Shown here: positions 10,966 to 22,262 of the stretch, in pieces
Numbering within the stretch: the first letter of the stretch is position 1
Layout: each line of letters begins with the position of its first letter
Origin: Phragmites australis
Lineage: Eukaryota; Streptophyta; Magnoliopsida; Poales; Poaceae
Assembly (NCBI RefSeq): GCF_958298935.1
Contig: NC_084936.1
Span: 1,929,501 to 1,993,500, forward strand
Reading direction: 5' to 3'
Length of the DNA stretch: 64,000 bases
Position numbers and translations under genes: made by a program
Notes under the pieces: generated by a model
What the model was told of the DNA's origin: nothing
The model's database searches: none
The model's input: only the letters and a program-made list of their open reading frames with translations

Positions 10966-11417
10966 GAATATAATCTAGACACATATGTAACATAATTACA
11001 CATGTCTAATATACTCCATAACATGAATGACAAAGTACTACTCATCATGATTAAAATAAGAGTAATCATAGTGAACATATCAATCAGCAACAAGCGACAC
11101 TAAAATCCTCGTGATGACGATACAGAAGATGACTACAAACATGAAGCATATCGTAAGCATTCATGCGGAGCGCTTCCTAAAAACCTTATCCTGCCTCTCC
11201 CGTGCAAAATCGCGAGGATGGGAGGTCCTGGAGACATGCTCTCCCGATCGCTGGTGTACACTGACAGAGCAGGACAAAGCAGACTACGTGTGGCAGCGTA
11301 GCAGAGAGAGGTGCAACACCCTAATTACATATATCTTTTGAGGTGGCGACTGACATGTATATATAGAGAAAACTGCGTGGTCGAGACGTGCCACGATCGG
11401 ATCTTAACCGACATGAT

Positions 11418-11420
<3 letters not shown>
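10966..11420. other. Spacer, no gene recognised
   Basis: Contains a 76-codon open frame (11111-11341, plus) without recognisable domain. The base composition is AT-rich on the left and moderately GC-rich at 11160-11300. Confidence 0.35.

Positions 11421-11421
<1 letters not shown>

Positions 11422-11449
<28 letters not shown>
11422..11449. repeat. (TA)n microsatellite
   Basis: A perfect alternating TA tract of about 28 bases directly followed by TTTGCCC. It is likely polymorphic in length. Confidence 0.95.
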
Positions 11450-11452
<3 letters not shown>

Positions 11453-14400
11453 CCCACGCAGCAAAAGAACAAAATTATAAGAAGATATTGCATCTGCAAC
11501 TGCGCCCCGCCCCGCCCCGCCTCAACCACGGCCCGGTGAGGCGAGGCTCCACCTCCACTAGCAAGGTGGGACTAAAAGATACATCTCACCTCCATTTAGT
11601 TGGACATTTGAAATTTATTTGAAATTCTTCTTAAATATAATGAGCTAGGCCTATTTATCTAATAACCATTACAACTATGAATTTTAAGTATAATCCCTAC
11701 TGCTTAAAAAGTATCTAATGAGTCGCGCACCCACCATGAATTCCACATCCCCATGTATCCCACACCCACCTCCCCCTCACCTTTTCATCCCACGACCCTC
11801 ATCCCCTTCATCTATTCATCCTACGGCCCTCATCATCCTGAATCCACTCCACCCCTTGTGCCTCCCCCTCACCTTTTTGCATCACCTTGACCCAAATCCT
11901 ACCTCTTCGCCAAACTCACGTCCATTCGCCACCTCAGTCAAACCCTAGCCTGCCGCTCCCGCCTTCTCTTGAGCCGTCCCCTCGTCTACTGCACCACCGC
12001 TAGCATGGGTAGCGGCAAAGGGACACATCCACTGTTGCTGGAGGACACATCCTCCGCCTCATCCAACACTTATTTGCCCTCCATTGGTCGGATCCGCTGC
12101 CTGTCAGCCTCCACCAGATCGGATTCGCAGCCTCCTCCACTGTCTCCTCCCTCCCCGCACTGCAAAGGGGCGCCAACGCCGCCGATGGAGGCCACATCGC
12201 TCGCCTCATCTAATGCCTATCACCCTCTACCAGCCAAATTTGCCACCTATCAGCCTCCACTAGGCTGAATTTGCCGGCTCCTTCACCACCTCCTCCACCG
12301 CCTTGCTCCAAGGCTCGAAAGTGCAGATTAGGATGCTGCCATGTGAGAGAGAGATCAAAGAGGTGGATGTGCTGCTTGGCCGATCCCGACGGCGGCATCC
12401 TCATCAACATGCCTATCCACGAGTCCACCTACGGTGAGACCGTGTAGGGCATCTCTGGAAAAAAAAAATCTTCGTGAATGGCTCCTGACCATCGCACTCC
12501 CACAAGGTATCCTTAGCTGCTTCGTGATCGACATCATCCATCCACATCACCGCTGGCCTCCCCAAGATCGCCACGTCCTCTGCCTCCCGTGCCACCGAAG
12601 CGCCACTATGACTACGACTACACCTACGCCGAGGCATAACCATCATAATGTGGCCGATCGGCTAGCGGTTTAGATTCGATCCCGTGCATCCATTCTACCT
12701 AGACAACAAGAGCAACAATACCCCCTTCCCATCCCTTATGGTCCATTCTCTTGCTCTAATTGCAAAGCTTCAGAATCACCATAATGTATGCTATTTTTTG
12801 CTTCCCCAAAAATTCGCCGTTTGATCTGAATGCTTATATGTTCTACGATTTTAGTTTGTGTGTATGTTAAATTAGATAGCCACATGCTACTATGAAAGAA
12901 GTTTATAAAGCTCTGGTGCCAGCGGTCTCCCCTGTTGGGCCATCTTGAGGTATGCAACCAACACATCATGCATATCAAATGTTTGTTGGAATTTCGCACT
13001 GATAAGCGAATTGTTCAACATTATCTTCAAATTGGTACATTACTTTAATGTTTTGTTCTGCCAATTAGTGATAGTAGTATGAGCTTGCTAATTAGTGTGA
13101 ATTCTTTGTGTATTGCTATTTCTGAGATGATCAGCCAGGTAGCGAAACCCATCCTAGAATTAGTATAGATGCTATCTATCTTCGCTGACATGTGAAAATC
13201 ATTTTTTTGCATTTAGTTTCCTGCATTTCAAATGAAGCATCAAGAAAATGCTTTTCTTGAGCCTCAAAGTAGTGATGGTGGTCCTTTTTATTTTTTTATA
13301 TATGTGTATTGTTTAATCTTCTCAATTTGTTTCCGCATTTTTTTCAATTTGATTAGATATACATGATGCATCTAAATATTACTAGTTTTCATAAGTGCAT
13401 TGCTATTCATAACGTATTCCTGCATTCACCATTCATGCCATGCAAAAAAAGAGGCAAATGCGACGAGGCCCTATGTGACATGCATGACGGGTCCAGTTGT
13501 GCAGGCATTTCTGACATTGGAGAAGGGAGCCAAACGAGGGATAGCAAGAACCGAAGTGAAGGCGATGGTGGTAGCGGTCTTTGCAGGGATAATGATGTAA
13601 GATAGTGCCCTTATATCACTCTTTCCCGTTTCCTTCCCTGCACCATAGCCATGAGCTGTTGTTAGAGCCAGTTCCCCACAACACAAAACAAGAGATGTCA
13701 AATTTTGAGTAATTGACCTATCTAGGTAATATCGCTTAACTTCACTTTGTTTCGGAAAGTGGACACAAATTTATTTTAGATTCTGAAAATCTCAGTTTTG
13801 CTATCATGGCATTGTGATTGTTTTTATTTAAAAATAGTAAATTGAGAAGCTCTCATAAGCTTATTCATGGATATATTATGAATATGTTTGGTATGAGATT
13901 TCACTCTATTATTTATTTCAAGTTTTTTATATTGTTAGGGTGATATCTGCAACAGTAGGTAAGGTTATTCATTTCAGTGAGCACATGCAACTCATACCTG
14001 GAGCCCCTTTCCTTAACTTAGATTTAAGCTAATGCTCTTTGTATTGTACCAAACTGAATGAAAGGCTACCACTAAATTGGAATCTTGCAAATGCCTGTCA
14101 TAGCTCAAAGTGTGTCCCAATATTGTGCTCGGAATGTTATTTTGAAAGTAAAATTTTCATCTGCAATCTGAAATACCTTTTGTTTTCAACTAAGACAACA
14201 GTCAAGATATTGGTGCCTGAAGATGATTAGGAATTTAGGATTGGACATCTTAGCAAGGGAAAACTATATGGCCGTATGTAGAAAGCTTGAAAATTTCCTT
14301 AAGAGTTTAGGAGCCTTTCTGATTACTAGTTTGGTTCCCGCTCATTCTGAACTTAGGGATTGTTTCACTATTTGGGTTTATGTGTAGGTCTTGTAAAAAA
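11450..14400. other. Gene-poor stretch with Pro-codon-rich block
   Basis: From 11718 to 12670 the plus strand is rich in CCN/TCN/CAC and gives Pro/Ser/His-rich frames without a known domain. A short block at about 12360-12470 reads DVLLADPDGGILINMPIHES before a stop and is unrecognised. Position 13460-13600 has an open plus-strand frame reading PYVTCMTGPVVQAF then KRGIARTEVKAMVVAVFAG, also unrecognised. These look like decayed gene or transposon fragments. The remainder is AT-rich and featureless. Confidence 0.35.
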
Positions 14401-14415
14401 AAAAACAAGAGTAAT

Positions 14416-14580
14416 TTTGTTAGTGTGGACTATTTTTTTGAGAGGTTCAGAGCAAGTCATATTGGTCAGAATCTTGCTATGAAGCTTTCAAAGGTTTTTG
14501 ACAGATCAAAAGTAAATAATAATGCATTATCTTTTAGTATCTATTCATTATCCAAGTGGGAGCTTTTCAAGGCCTGTTTG
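14416..14580 (+). pseudogene. ABCG (PDR-type) transporter exon relic
   Basis: The plus strand reads FVSVDYFFERFRASHIGQNL, then AMKLSKVFDRSK, then SLSKWELFKACL. This matches the linker of plant pleiotropic-drug-resistance ABCG transporters between the first nucleotide-binding domain and the first membrane domain (FVSV.EF...F...H.GQ.L..EL..PFD.S..H..AL....Y..S.WELFKAC). The next expected residues, ..REWLLMKRNSF, are replaced by unrelated sequence, and no Walker motifs or other exons are present nearby. It is probably a single captured or residual exon and not a working gene. Confidence 0.6.
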
Positions 14581-14589
14581 AATAATTGC

Positions 14590-15157
14590 ACATTAGGTGA
14601 GCACTATGAACACCATAAGGTAGGAATTTTTTTTAAAGAATTGCACAATGTCACACCTATTGCAACATAGAAGGAAGCGATGAGTGTCACTCAGCAGCGA
14701 TGATATGAACAATGACGGAGGGAGTGGATGATAATGTTCTATTATAGAATGATGTCGGTTGAGTACAAGCCTCTGATGGGTGATCAGTTGTTTTTCTCCC
14801 TTCAAATCTGTGTTAGTCTAATGTGAATTTTGATTGATGTGGTTGCATTTAGCCCGCATTGTGGAGAGATCATTCATGAAAGAATCAGTACTGCGCCAGT
14901 TCACATTAACTCATCTTCTTTCATTTATTTGCAGTGTCTTCATTTAGTAAGTTTAGTGATAAGTTGATATATTCTTGTCTATTAGTTGTGCCAATGAACT
15001 TTCCCTATTCTTTCATTCAGTGATTATAATGAAAGCCCTTTATAGAACCTGAATTTACAATTTTTAACTATAAATGTTCATCGAATGGTGGTATCGTCTT
15101 TTTATTCTGGACTCTAGAGTATGGTCTTCTTTCCGGTTGGTATATAACTATAGAATA
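14590..15157. other. Spacer, no gene recognised
   Basis: AT-rich sequence without recognised coding or RNA features. Confidence 0.4.
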
Positions 15158-15319
15158 TAAGGGTAGCATGGCTGTGCCTTGACGGGGTATGATGGTAAGA
15201 GGCAGTCTTGAGATCGCACACCAAAACAATTCAAGGTGATCGCACACCAAAACAATTCAAGGTGCTCATCACACGAGTATTTAAGGGTAGCATGGCTGTG
15301 CCTTGGCGGGGTATGATGG
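15158..15319. repeat. Nested direct repeats
   Basis: A 38-base unit (starts TAAGGGTAGCATGGCTG) occurs at 15158-15195 and again at 15282-15319 with only two substitutions. Between them a 26-base unit (starts GATCGCACACCAAAAC) is tandemly duplicated at 15212-15237 and 15238-15263. High identity implies recent local duplication. Confidence 0.9.
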
Positions 15320-15960
15320 CAACCTTGCTCATCGCACAATGTCCATCATCATAGGGCTAGTTTCTTCATGCTAGAAAAAAAAGTGGGTGAGTGCAAATTC
15401 TCAACCCCCCCCCCCCCAAAAAAAATCCACCTTTTTAATTGATTATATAGGTTTTTTAAATTAAGGGGTTAACTTCGACAACATAGCTAAAATACACATA
15501 GAGTATTGGAGAGCACCTAACAATAATTGCTCTAACATAGCGTTCTGTTTGTTAAGTTTTATATTTTACTTTTTTAGCTCTGAAGTTTACAAATTTAACT
15601 TAGAATAAATCTAGAGTCTCAAAACAGAAAGTTTTGATCAGACCTAGGTAATTAGGCTAACAACCGGCTTAGCACAGGACCATTTAGGTATCATCTGTCA
15701 GACTCGACTAACTAAATAGGCGATGCTGGTCCGAATACGGTTGCGACACACTGTGTTATGCCAGGCAACAGTATGCGTCGACAGCGGGGCAGCTGGGGTG
15801 ATTGCGGCACGAGGGTGGGATGGGGCGGGATGGAGTTAGACTGTGCCGACAACTTGCCATAACGACATGGCCCACTTAGCTCTTAAATTGTGCCGTCGTA
15901 CCTATCATAATGGGTTGCGTGTTGGCCTATTAGATAAGGTTTATTCGGACCGTTTTAATT
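15320..15960. other. Spacer upstream of NAGK
   Basis: Contains a poly-C then poly-A tract (about 15406-15425) and otherwise anonymous sequence. No gene recognised. Confidence 0.4.
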
Positions 15961-16103
15961 TGGGACAATTGCAAAGAAACCACTACTCATATTGTTATTG
16001 CAAATTTGCCACTAAAAAATTAAAGAATACTATTAAAACTATCATTCGAGTGACATCTTTAAAAAAATAAAAAATTAGAAATGTATTTGTAAATGCCCCT
16101 TTT
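15961..16103. mobile_element. Short MITE copy upstream of NAGK
   Basis: The block GGGACAATTGCAAAG ... TTGCAAATTTGCCACTA ... ATCATTCGAGTGACAT ... TTTGTAAATGCCCC has imperfect inverted ends and a close relative at 27039-27183. It ends about 155 bases before the NAGK start codon, so it lies in or next to the promoter. No target duplication could be fixed. Confidence 0.55.
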
Positions 16104-16257
16104 AATTTTGATCAGTTTTTTATCTTCGGCGAAGAAATTTTGGAGAGAGAAGAGAAGAGAAAAACATCTCCTTTTCGTCAGAGTTTGACTCCCCTGTATC
16201 TCGCGCAAGCGCAACCCGAGAAGAGAGGAAGAGACGAAGGGCGATAGATAGGGAGAG

Positions 16258-19200
16258 ATGGGCGGCTACGAGAACGGGGACTCGCCGTCGGCGGCCGCCG
16301 GCGAGGGCGGCGTGATCCTGGGCGTGGACGGCGGCACCACCAACACCGTCTGCGTCTGCCTGCCGGCCGCAATGCCGTCGCCGGAGTCGCCCGGCGCCGT
16401 CCCCGTGCTCTCCCGCGCCGTCGCCGGCTGCTCCAACCGCAACTCCGTCGGAGGTAATCGCGAGAGGAGCGTTCGATTCAGGCTGTCCCTGATGCGTGCC
16501 CCGTCTTAACAATTGGATCTTGGGAATTGATGATTGGTCTCCCTTTCAAATTTTGGGGATTTCGGTGTCCTTGAATGCTACAAGTGATGTGTAATTGCGG
16601 CTAATTGGTCATACATAGTGTGCGGGGATCTTGAGGCTTACAGGAAATACTGGATCTTTGCAATCAGGGGAGAGTTCCAGGGAAATAGATGAAATGTTTG
16701 CATAATTCTGCTTTTGTGTGTTCAATTTTTTTTATGTGAGCTCTTGTTCGTGGACTTAAGAAGATTATGTCATTCTGTAGTTCATTCTGTTATCATCTCA
16801 ACGGCTTCCAACTTTTCAATTATTTGATGAAGTAACTGAAGAGATAATACCATTACTTGTGCTAAGCATAGTGCCTGTATAGTAGTCGTGTAATTTTTAA
16901 CTTAAGCTCATGTTGATACCATCGTATCTTTAACTTCCTCTGTGATTCTAAAAGAACAGTTTTCCCATGTTTATCCAGAATTTCTACACAAATCTACATG
17001 TTTTGTAAGTTGCAAACATTATTATTGTCCCTTATATAAATGGATCATGAGAATGTTTTGTCAGTGATACCACACAATTTTTAATTGGCATGGTATAATA
17101 TGTGTAGAATAGTGTATGGCAGAAGTCTTTGCTCAAAGAAATACCAACCACTTGTCCTTTATTTATCAGAAAGCGCGGCATTGGAAACTCTAGAGAAGGT
17201 CATGAGACAGGCTCTTGCAATGGCCAGCACAGATCGTTCAGCTGTCCGTGCAGTTTGTTTAGCAGTATCTGGAGTTAACCATCCTTCAGATCAGCAGAGG
17301 ATGCTGGAATGGATCCGGTATAGTTCTCTCTCCATATTAATTAGAGTTCATTTCCCCAAAAGGAAATTGTTACATTGTTGTAATCCATGGCAACCACTTG
17401 TTTTCATTTACTGAATGCTCAATGGTCCATGGCAACTGATTCTTTTTTACATGGCAACAAATTATTTAGTACATTTGTTATGCCATGGATTGTCAGAGTG
17501 GTGCTGCAGTGCTGCTTTTGTGAATATTACTATGAATAAGCACAGGTTCACCACTACAATTTGGAAAATAAATTGCCATTTGCTAGCTCATATGCATCCA
17601 ACCCTAAATGTTATCAGGGAAACAAGGAATTTGTCAAATTTGTTCTCTTTTACTGCTAAGTGAACCTTGCTTCTTCTCCAGAGATCTGTTCCCTGGCCAT
17701 GCCAAGTTTTATGTGGAAAATGACGCGGTGGCAGCTCTGGCTAGTGGTACAATGGGAAAGCTACATGGCTGCGTATTGATTGCGGGCACTGGAAGCATTG
17801 CTTATGGGGTCACAGAAGATGGAAAAGTAGCGAGAGCAGCTGGTGCTGGGCCTGTTTTAGGCGACTGGGGTAGGTAAGTTACACTATTTATGACAATAGG
17901 GTACTTTAAGTAATCCTCAAGATAAATGCATTGTTTGAAGTTGGAACACCATTCTTTGTTTAGGACTTTGGTTGTTGAAATAGATACAAATTCTTTCAAT
18001 TGCCCTGTGCTTTTTCTTCAGAAGTTTGTATCTGATTTGTTACATTAGAATCAGATAAGAAGTTAGTTATTTTATAGAAATTATGAAGTTCCATCTCGTG
18101 TGAGAAGCCATGGCCATTTTGAGCATGCCATAATGAGCTGGGCATGAACACCCAGTTAAAACTGTTAGCCTGTCATTTGCATGATTATGGTGTATTGGTG
18201 TTGTATCTTCTGAGAAGTGCGTGCCTATATTTTTCACACTTTCAAAATCTTGAAATCCTTCACTAATTGATGGGTGCAGTTTAAAAGATTTGTTCAGTGA
18301 TTGTGAAACCTGTTATTGTGTGATTCCAATACTATTTACCTGTGACAAAGGAAAACGTTGGTGACTATATGTACATTAATGCAGTGGATATGGCATTGCT
18401 GCACAGGCCCTGACAGCAGTAATAAAAGCACACGATGGTCGTGGACCACAGACTACTATTACAAGAGAGATCCTGAAGAAGCTTGAACTTTCTTCACCGG
18501 ATGAATTGATTGGGTAAGGTCTCTCACACAAGCATCCTTTGCATACAGGTTATATTTCAGTTATGCTTCCTGCAAACTAGAATGATAGCTTAATATGCTC
18601 AAAAAGATACACTAACGTTATTGCAAAACATAGATCATTTGTGTCAAAGTATGCCCAGTACTTTCTGAGACAACCATTGTATGGTACAATATGGGGCTCA
18701 TCAATGTAAATATAAACCTGACCAGGCATGTATTGTTTAAATGTTTATACAGGATTTTACAATTAGGCATTACTTCTTAGCTTTATTGGGTGTAGCTAAT
18801 GGCTCTTTTTATTTCTTTTCTCAATTCATCCTGCTGTTGCTCTAAGCTTCTTCCATCCGGTATTCCATGTTTTTAAGCTCCTAGAAAGATGGTATTGTAG
18901 TATTTCATAAGAGAGTAATATTTACTGGAGCTTCCAAAAGCATCACAAATATTGTTCAGTGCTTTAGCTGATAGAACCACTTGAGATTTGGAATCTTATA
19001 CTTAGTTGTCACCCTTGCACAGGTGGACATACGCAGATCCATCTTGGGCTCGTATTGCAGCACTTGTACCTGTAGTGGTATCTTCTGCTGAAGATGGTGA
19101 TGAAGTAGCTAACAAAATTTTGCATGATTCAGTGCAAGAGTTAGCTGATGCTGTTATAGCTGTTGTTCGGCGCCTTAGATTGTGCGGTGAAGGTAGTGCT

Positions 19201-20605
19201 TATGCTGACCATGTATCATTATTTGCCTTTAATTTTTCCACCAGCTCTATTTTGATTATTCAATTGAAGAAATTGCACCTGCTATGTAGCGTCACTGGTT
19301 GGTAGCCAGCTGGGACAATGGTTGGAAAGTAAGGAGTACAGTAACTAGTTTCCTTCTCAGCCAGGTTTTTGTCCTTTCAAACATATTCCATGCTTTGGAG
19401 ATAAGGTTTCTTGAGTTTAATATTATTTCTCTGGGAATCAAGCAAATAATGAACTGGTCTTTTCTCTGCCAAAAGTTTAATACCAAACTTGGCCTTTTTC
19501 TGCATGTCAGTTATCCTGTTATAATGTCTCATTTGAGACTGAGTCACTGAAGCATGTAGCAAGCATTTGGGTTTGCTGTGATAAATGAGCAGCAGACTTA
19601 AGATGCTCTTGTAGGAGTCCCGTATGGTCCAAAGATAAGATGCCGTGCTCTATTTCTTCTAAGAAGCCTGCTGGATACAACCTTGGAATTCTAGTTTTGG
19701 TTCCAGATATTCTGCTTAGATTATGTTGCCATGTCCAAATGTGGTGCATGACACAAGTTGATGCATTGAGGTAACATTCTGAATGAAAAGTTTGTGGGCC
19801 AGATCCGACCTGTTAACAGGATGCACCAGACATGGCATGCTTGTCGTTAGATCTCTATATCATTAGGTTGTTACTGACAGGAATAAAGCATCGTTGTGTA
19901 TACCTAAAGGACCAGTTTCCACTTTACTCTTTGCAGATGGAAAGGACCAGTTTCCACTTGTTTTGGTTGGGGGAGTCCTGGAAGGCAATAAAAAATGGAA
20001 CATCAGTGGCGAGGTTGTAAATTCCATTTCCAATGTCTTCCCTGGTGTCCATCCTATTCGACCTGAGGTTAGTATATGGATATTCACTAGTATAACTTGT
20101 TGCGAAGTTTATTTTCTGCTGTGCAGACAGCGATACCGTTCTCTGGAGATTTGACCATTCTAAGGGTTCATACAGTTTGGGCTATCAGTTCTATGAAGCC
20201 TAGGTGCTAGGTGGGCGGCGATGGGGTGCCTGGCGTGTAATTGAGGCTAGGCGATCAATTATGAGGGTTAGATGTCGATTAGTCACTAAGTGGGAGGGTA
20301 GTATCTAGCGCCCAGGTGTCCCCTAGGCAAACTAGGTGGCCGCATTTGAAATCACTAATTTTAGATGATAAATGACATCTGTAGGTAACGTAGCTGGATT
20401 TAAGCGTGCAAATGCATTTCTCTCACCAAAACGCTGTGCTCAGTCACTTTGGATAACATGGATAGATTTTCCACTATTCAGAAAATGTGCCTCATGAAGC
20501 TAAAAAAGGTTTGCCATACAATTTCAGGTGGAACCAGCAATTGGTGCTGCCTTACTAGCCTGGAGCCATCACCGCAAAGGGTCAAAGCTGGAAAATGGAA
20601 GTTGA
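16258..20605 (+). CDS. NAGK: N-acetylglucosamine kinase (BadF/BadG-type ATPase family)
   Basis: Seven exons close in phase: 16258-16453, 17170-17317, 17682-17873, 18385-18513, 19023-19192, 19937-20067 and 20528-20605 (stop). They give 347 residues, the normal family length. The enzyme phosphorylates GlcNAc to GlcNAc-6-phosphate in a salvage route to UDP-GlcNAc; the Arabidopsis counterpart is a GlcNAc kinase, and I expect a cytosolic role here. Visible hallmarks of the sugar kinase/actin fold are the phosphate-1 loop DGGTTNT (24-30), the catalytic-type Asp129 in ENDAVAAL, the phosphate-2 loop GTGS (150-153), GDWGSGYG (175 onward) and the adenosine-site LVGGVLEGN. All introns are GT-AG. The start is the first ATG of the frame, after a purine-rich leader. 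Intron 5 holds a near copy of the first part of exon 6, and intron 6 holds a CTAGG-rich repeat. The gene looks intact. Confidence 0.93.
19906..19959 (+). repeat. Partial duplication at the exon 6 boundary of NAGK
   Basis: The 19-base string starting AAAGGACCAGTTTCC occurs at 19906-19924 in intron 5 and again at 19941-19959 inside exon 6, 35 bases apart. The intron copy sits between the polypyrimidine region and the true acceptor AG at 19935-19936. It is a small local duplication that did not alter the coding frame. Confidence 0.85.
20195..20345. repeat. CTAGGCG-type repeat in NAGK intron 6
   Basis: The stretch carries CTAGGTGCTAGGTGGGCGG at the left and CCCTAGGCAAACTAGGTGGC at the right, with GGCTAGGCGAT between. 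This resembles the common plant repeat built on GCCTAGGCG words. No clear target duplication was found. Confidence 0.45.
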
Positions 20606-22262
20606 TTCCCGGAATGGGAGGATGTCAATTGTACATTGAGGAATTGGCCAACCAAAGGGTAAATTTGGTCCCAAAGGTACATTCATCAGCATCAAGGCTT
20701 CTGCTTTGTAAATAGTAATTCATGGATGGATGCAAAGGCACTATTCTCTGTGCATCATAAGGCTGGGAAGAACATCTGTTTCTGATATAAGCAGGTAGCA
20801 TTTCGAAAGAATTGTTCACAAGGCCTTTGATTCTAACTCTTTGTTGACCTCTGTATGTGTGCTGTTTGCGTTTGGAGGGAAGAAAATGTATCGTTGTATC
20901 ATGGATAATTGATCTTCAAATGTCTATTTGTTTTACTTCTTCAGTTTACTTGGCCTCGAAGACTTGGTTGAAATGCTTAACCTGTGCAATCGAATTTCCA
21001 GCATTTGTGTGCTATCTTTGATTGTGTCAAAGGGACTAGCTTGCACAAATTTGCTTCAAATTACATGAATTCTGGTAACTGAGAGGTCCGTTCATGCAAT
21101 AGGGATAACATGAATTCTGAATATCCAGCATTACAATCTGTTAGAATATGTATTACCAGCCGGCCCATATCAGCCCAGCCGTATGGCCTCCAGGCCGTCC
21201 CCCCCCCCCCCCCCCTCTATCCATTAGGGTTTTGTTGTATAGACTTGACCTAAACCTAGAGATAGGCTTGACTTAGAAATTAAGCAACATTTGTGCATTG
21301 GCTCCTTGAATAATCAAACTTAAGATTACTTCCCACTTTCAGTCTTTCAGGGTATCAGACTAATCCAACCCCCCGCCCTCCCTGTGCCCCACCCGTGTGT
21401 ACGCATGCTGCTGCAGTCATGACCGCGAATTCCACTGCTTCCGCACTCTTCACCATCAATATGCCAGTCATGGCCGCGAATTCCACTGCTTCCGCACTCT
21501 TCACCATCAATGTGCGTACGCACTTCCCTTCTCTCTCGAGCTTCACCCGCCGAATTATACTCTTGTTGGCGCAAGCTGTTCCATGTGCTCATCGGTAAGT
21601 TCGGCGCCAAGAGCCATATGGATGGCGACAAATATTTCATTGCAGAAACTACTTTGTGGCTAGTGTTTGACAACTGCCATGACTGAACTTTTACTTGGCA
21701 TTGAGTATCACAACAGCATATAGGCTACATTTTTCATGACAAGTTTCCAAAACTGTCAATTGTTGATAGCAAGGACCGAAGGAGAGCAAATCCAAATCCA
21801 AACTATGTCTTGGAACACAAATGCTTCATCAGATTATCATCAGGCAGTAAAACTAATGAGTGAGCGCCACAAGTCTTCAGCCGCTGTGCAAGAAAAAAAA
21901 CACCTGAAAACTCAGCTTTCAAAATCCAGTCCACTACCACTCTTGTTCATTCAAGTAGGTCACTGTTACCAGAGTTCACCTTTGCAACCCAGCATAACAG
22001 GTGACAAAACCCATGGCATCAAAAGCCAAACACAAGAACTAATAGCTATGGTTGGGCCATTTACAAAGTGGTCAAAGGCTACCAAGAGTACTGCCTATAA
22101 AAGGGAAGCAAGCCACTCTGCAAAACCTAGTCCTTGAATCGACAACAAAAGCTAGCATCCACCTACAAAAGTTATCTCAAAGCACTAGAAGCACGCTGTC
22201 AAGCCGATAATACCACAGTTATGGTTAACATAGACCACCTGATATTAACAGGCAGATGCATT
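20606..22262. other. 3' flanks of NAGK and WAP, with repeats
   Basis: The two genes converge here. 20606 to about 20950 is the probable NAGK 3' UTR. A poly-C tract lies at about 21199-21215 and a tandem duplication at 21414-21515. No further gene is recognised; the open frames around 21736-22137 show no domain. Confidence 0.45.
21414..21515. repeat. 51-bp tandem duplication
   Basis: Two units start CAGTCATG(A/G)CCGCG at 21414 and 21465 and contain CCACTGCTTCCGCACTC. The units differ at very few positions, so the duplication is young. The period is 51, a multiple of three, but there is no supported gene here. Confidence 0.92.

Noticed and set aside
20595..20715. Extension of the last NAGK exon in another frame (LIPGMGGCQLYIEELANQRV)
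   Set aside because: Phase from exon 6 gives the frame that stops at 20605, which fits the family length.
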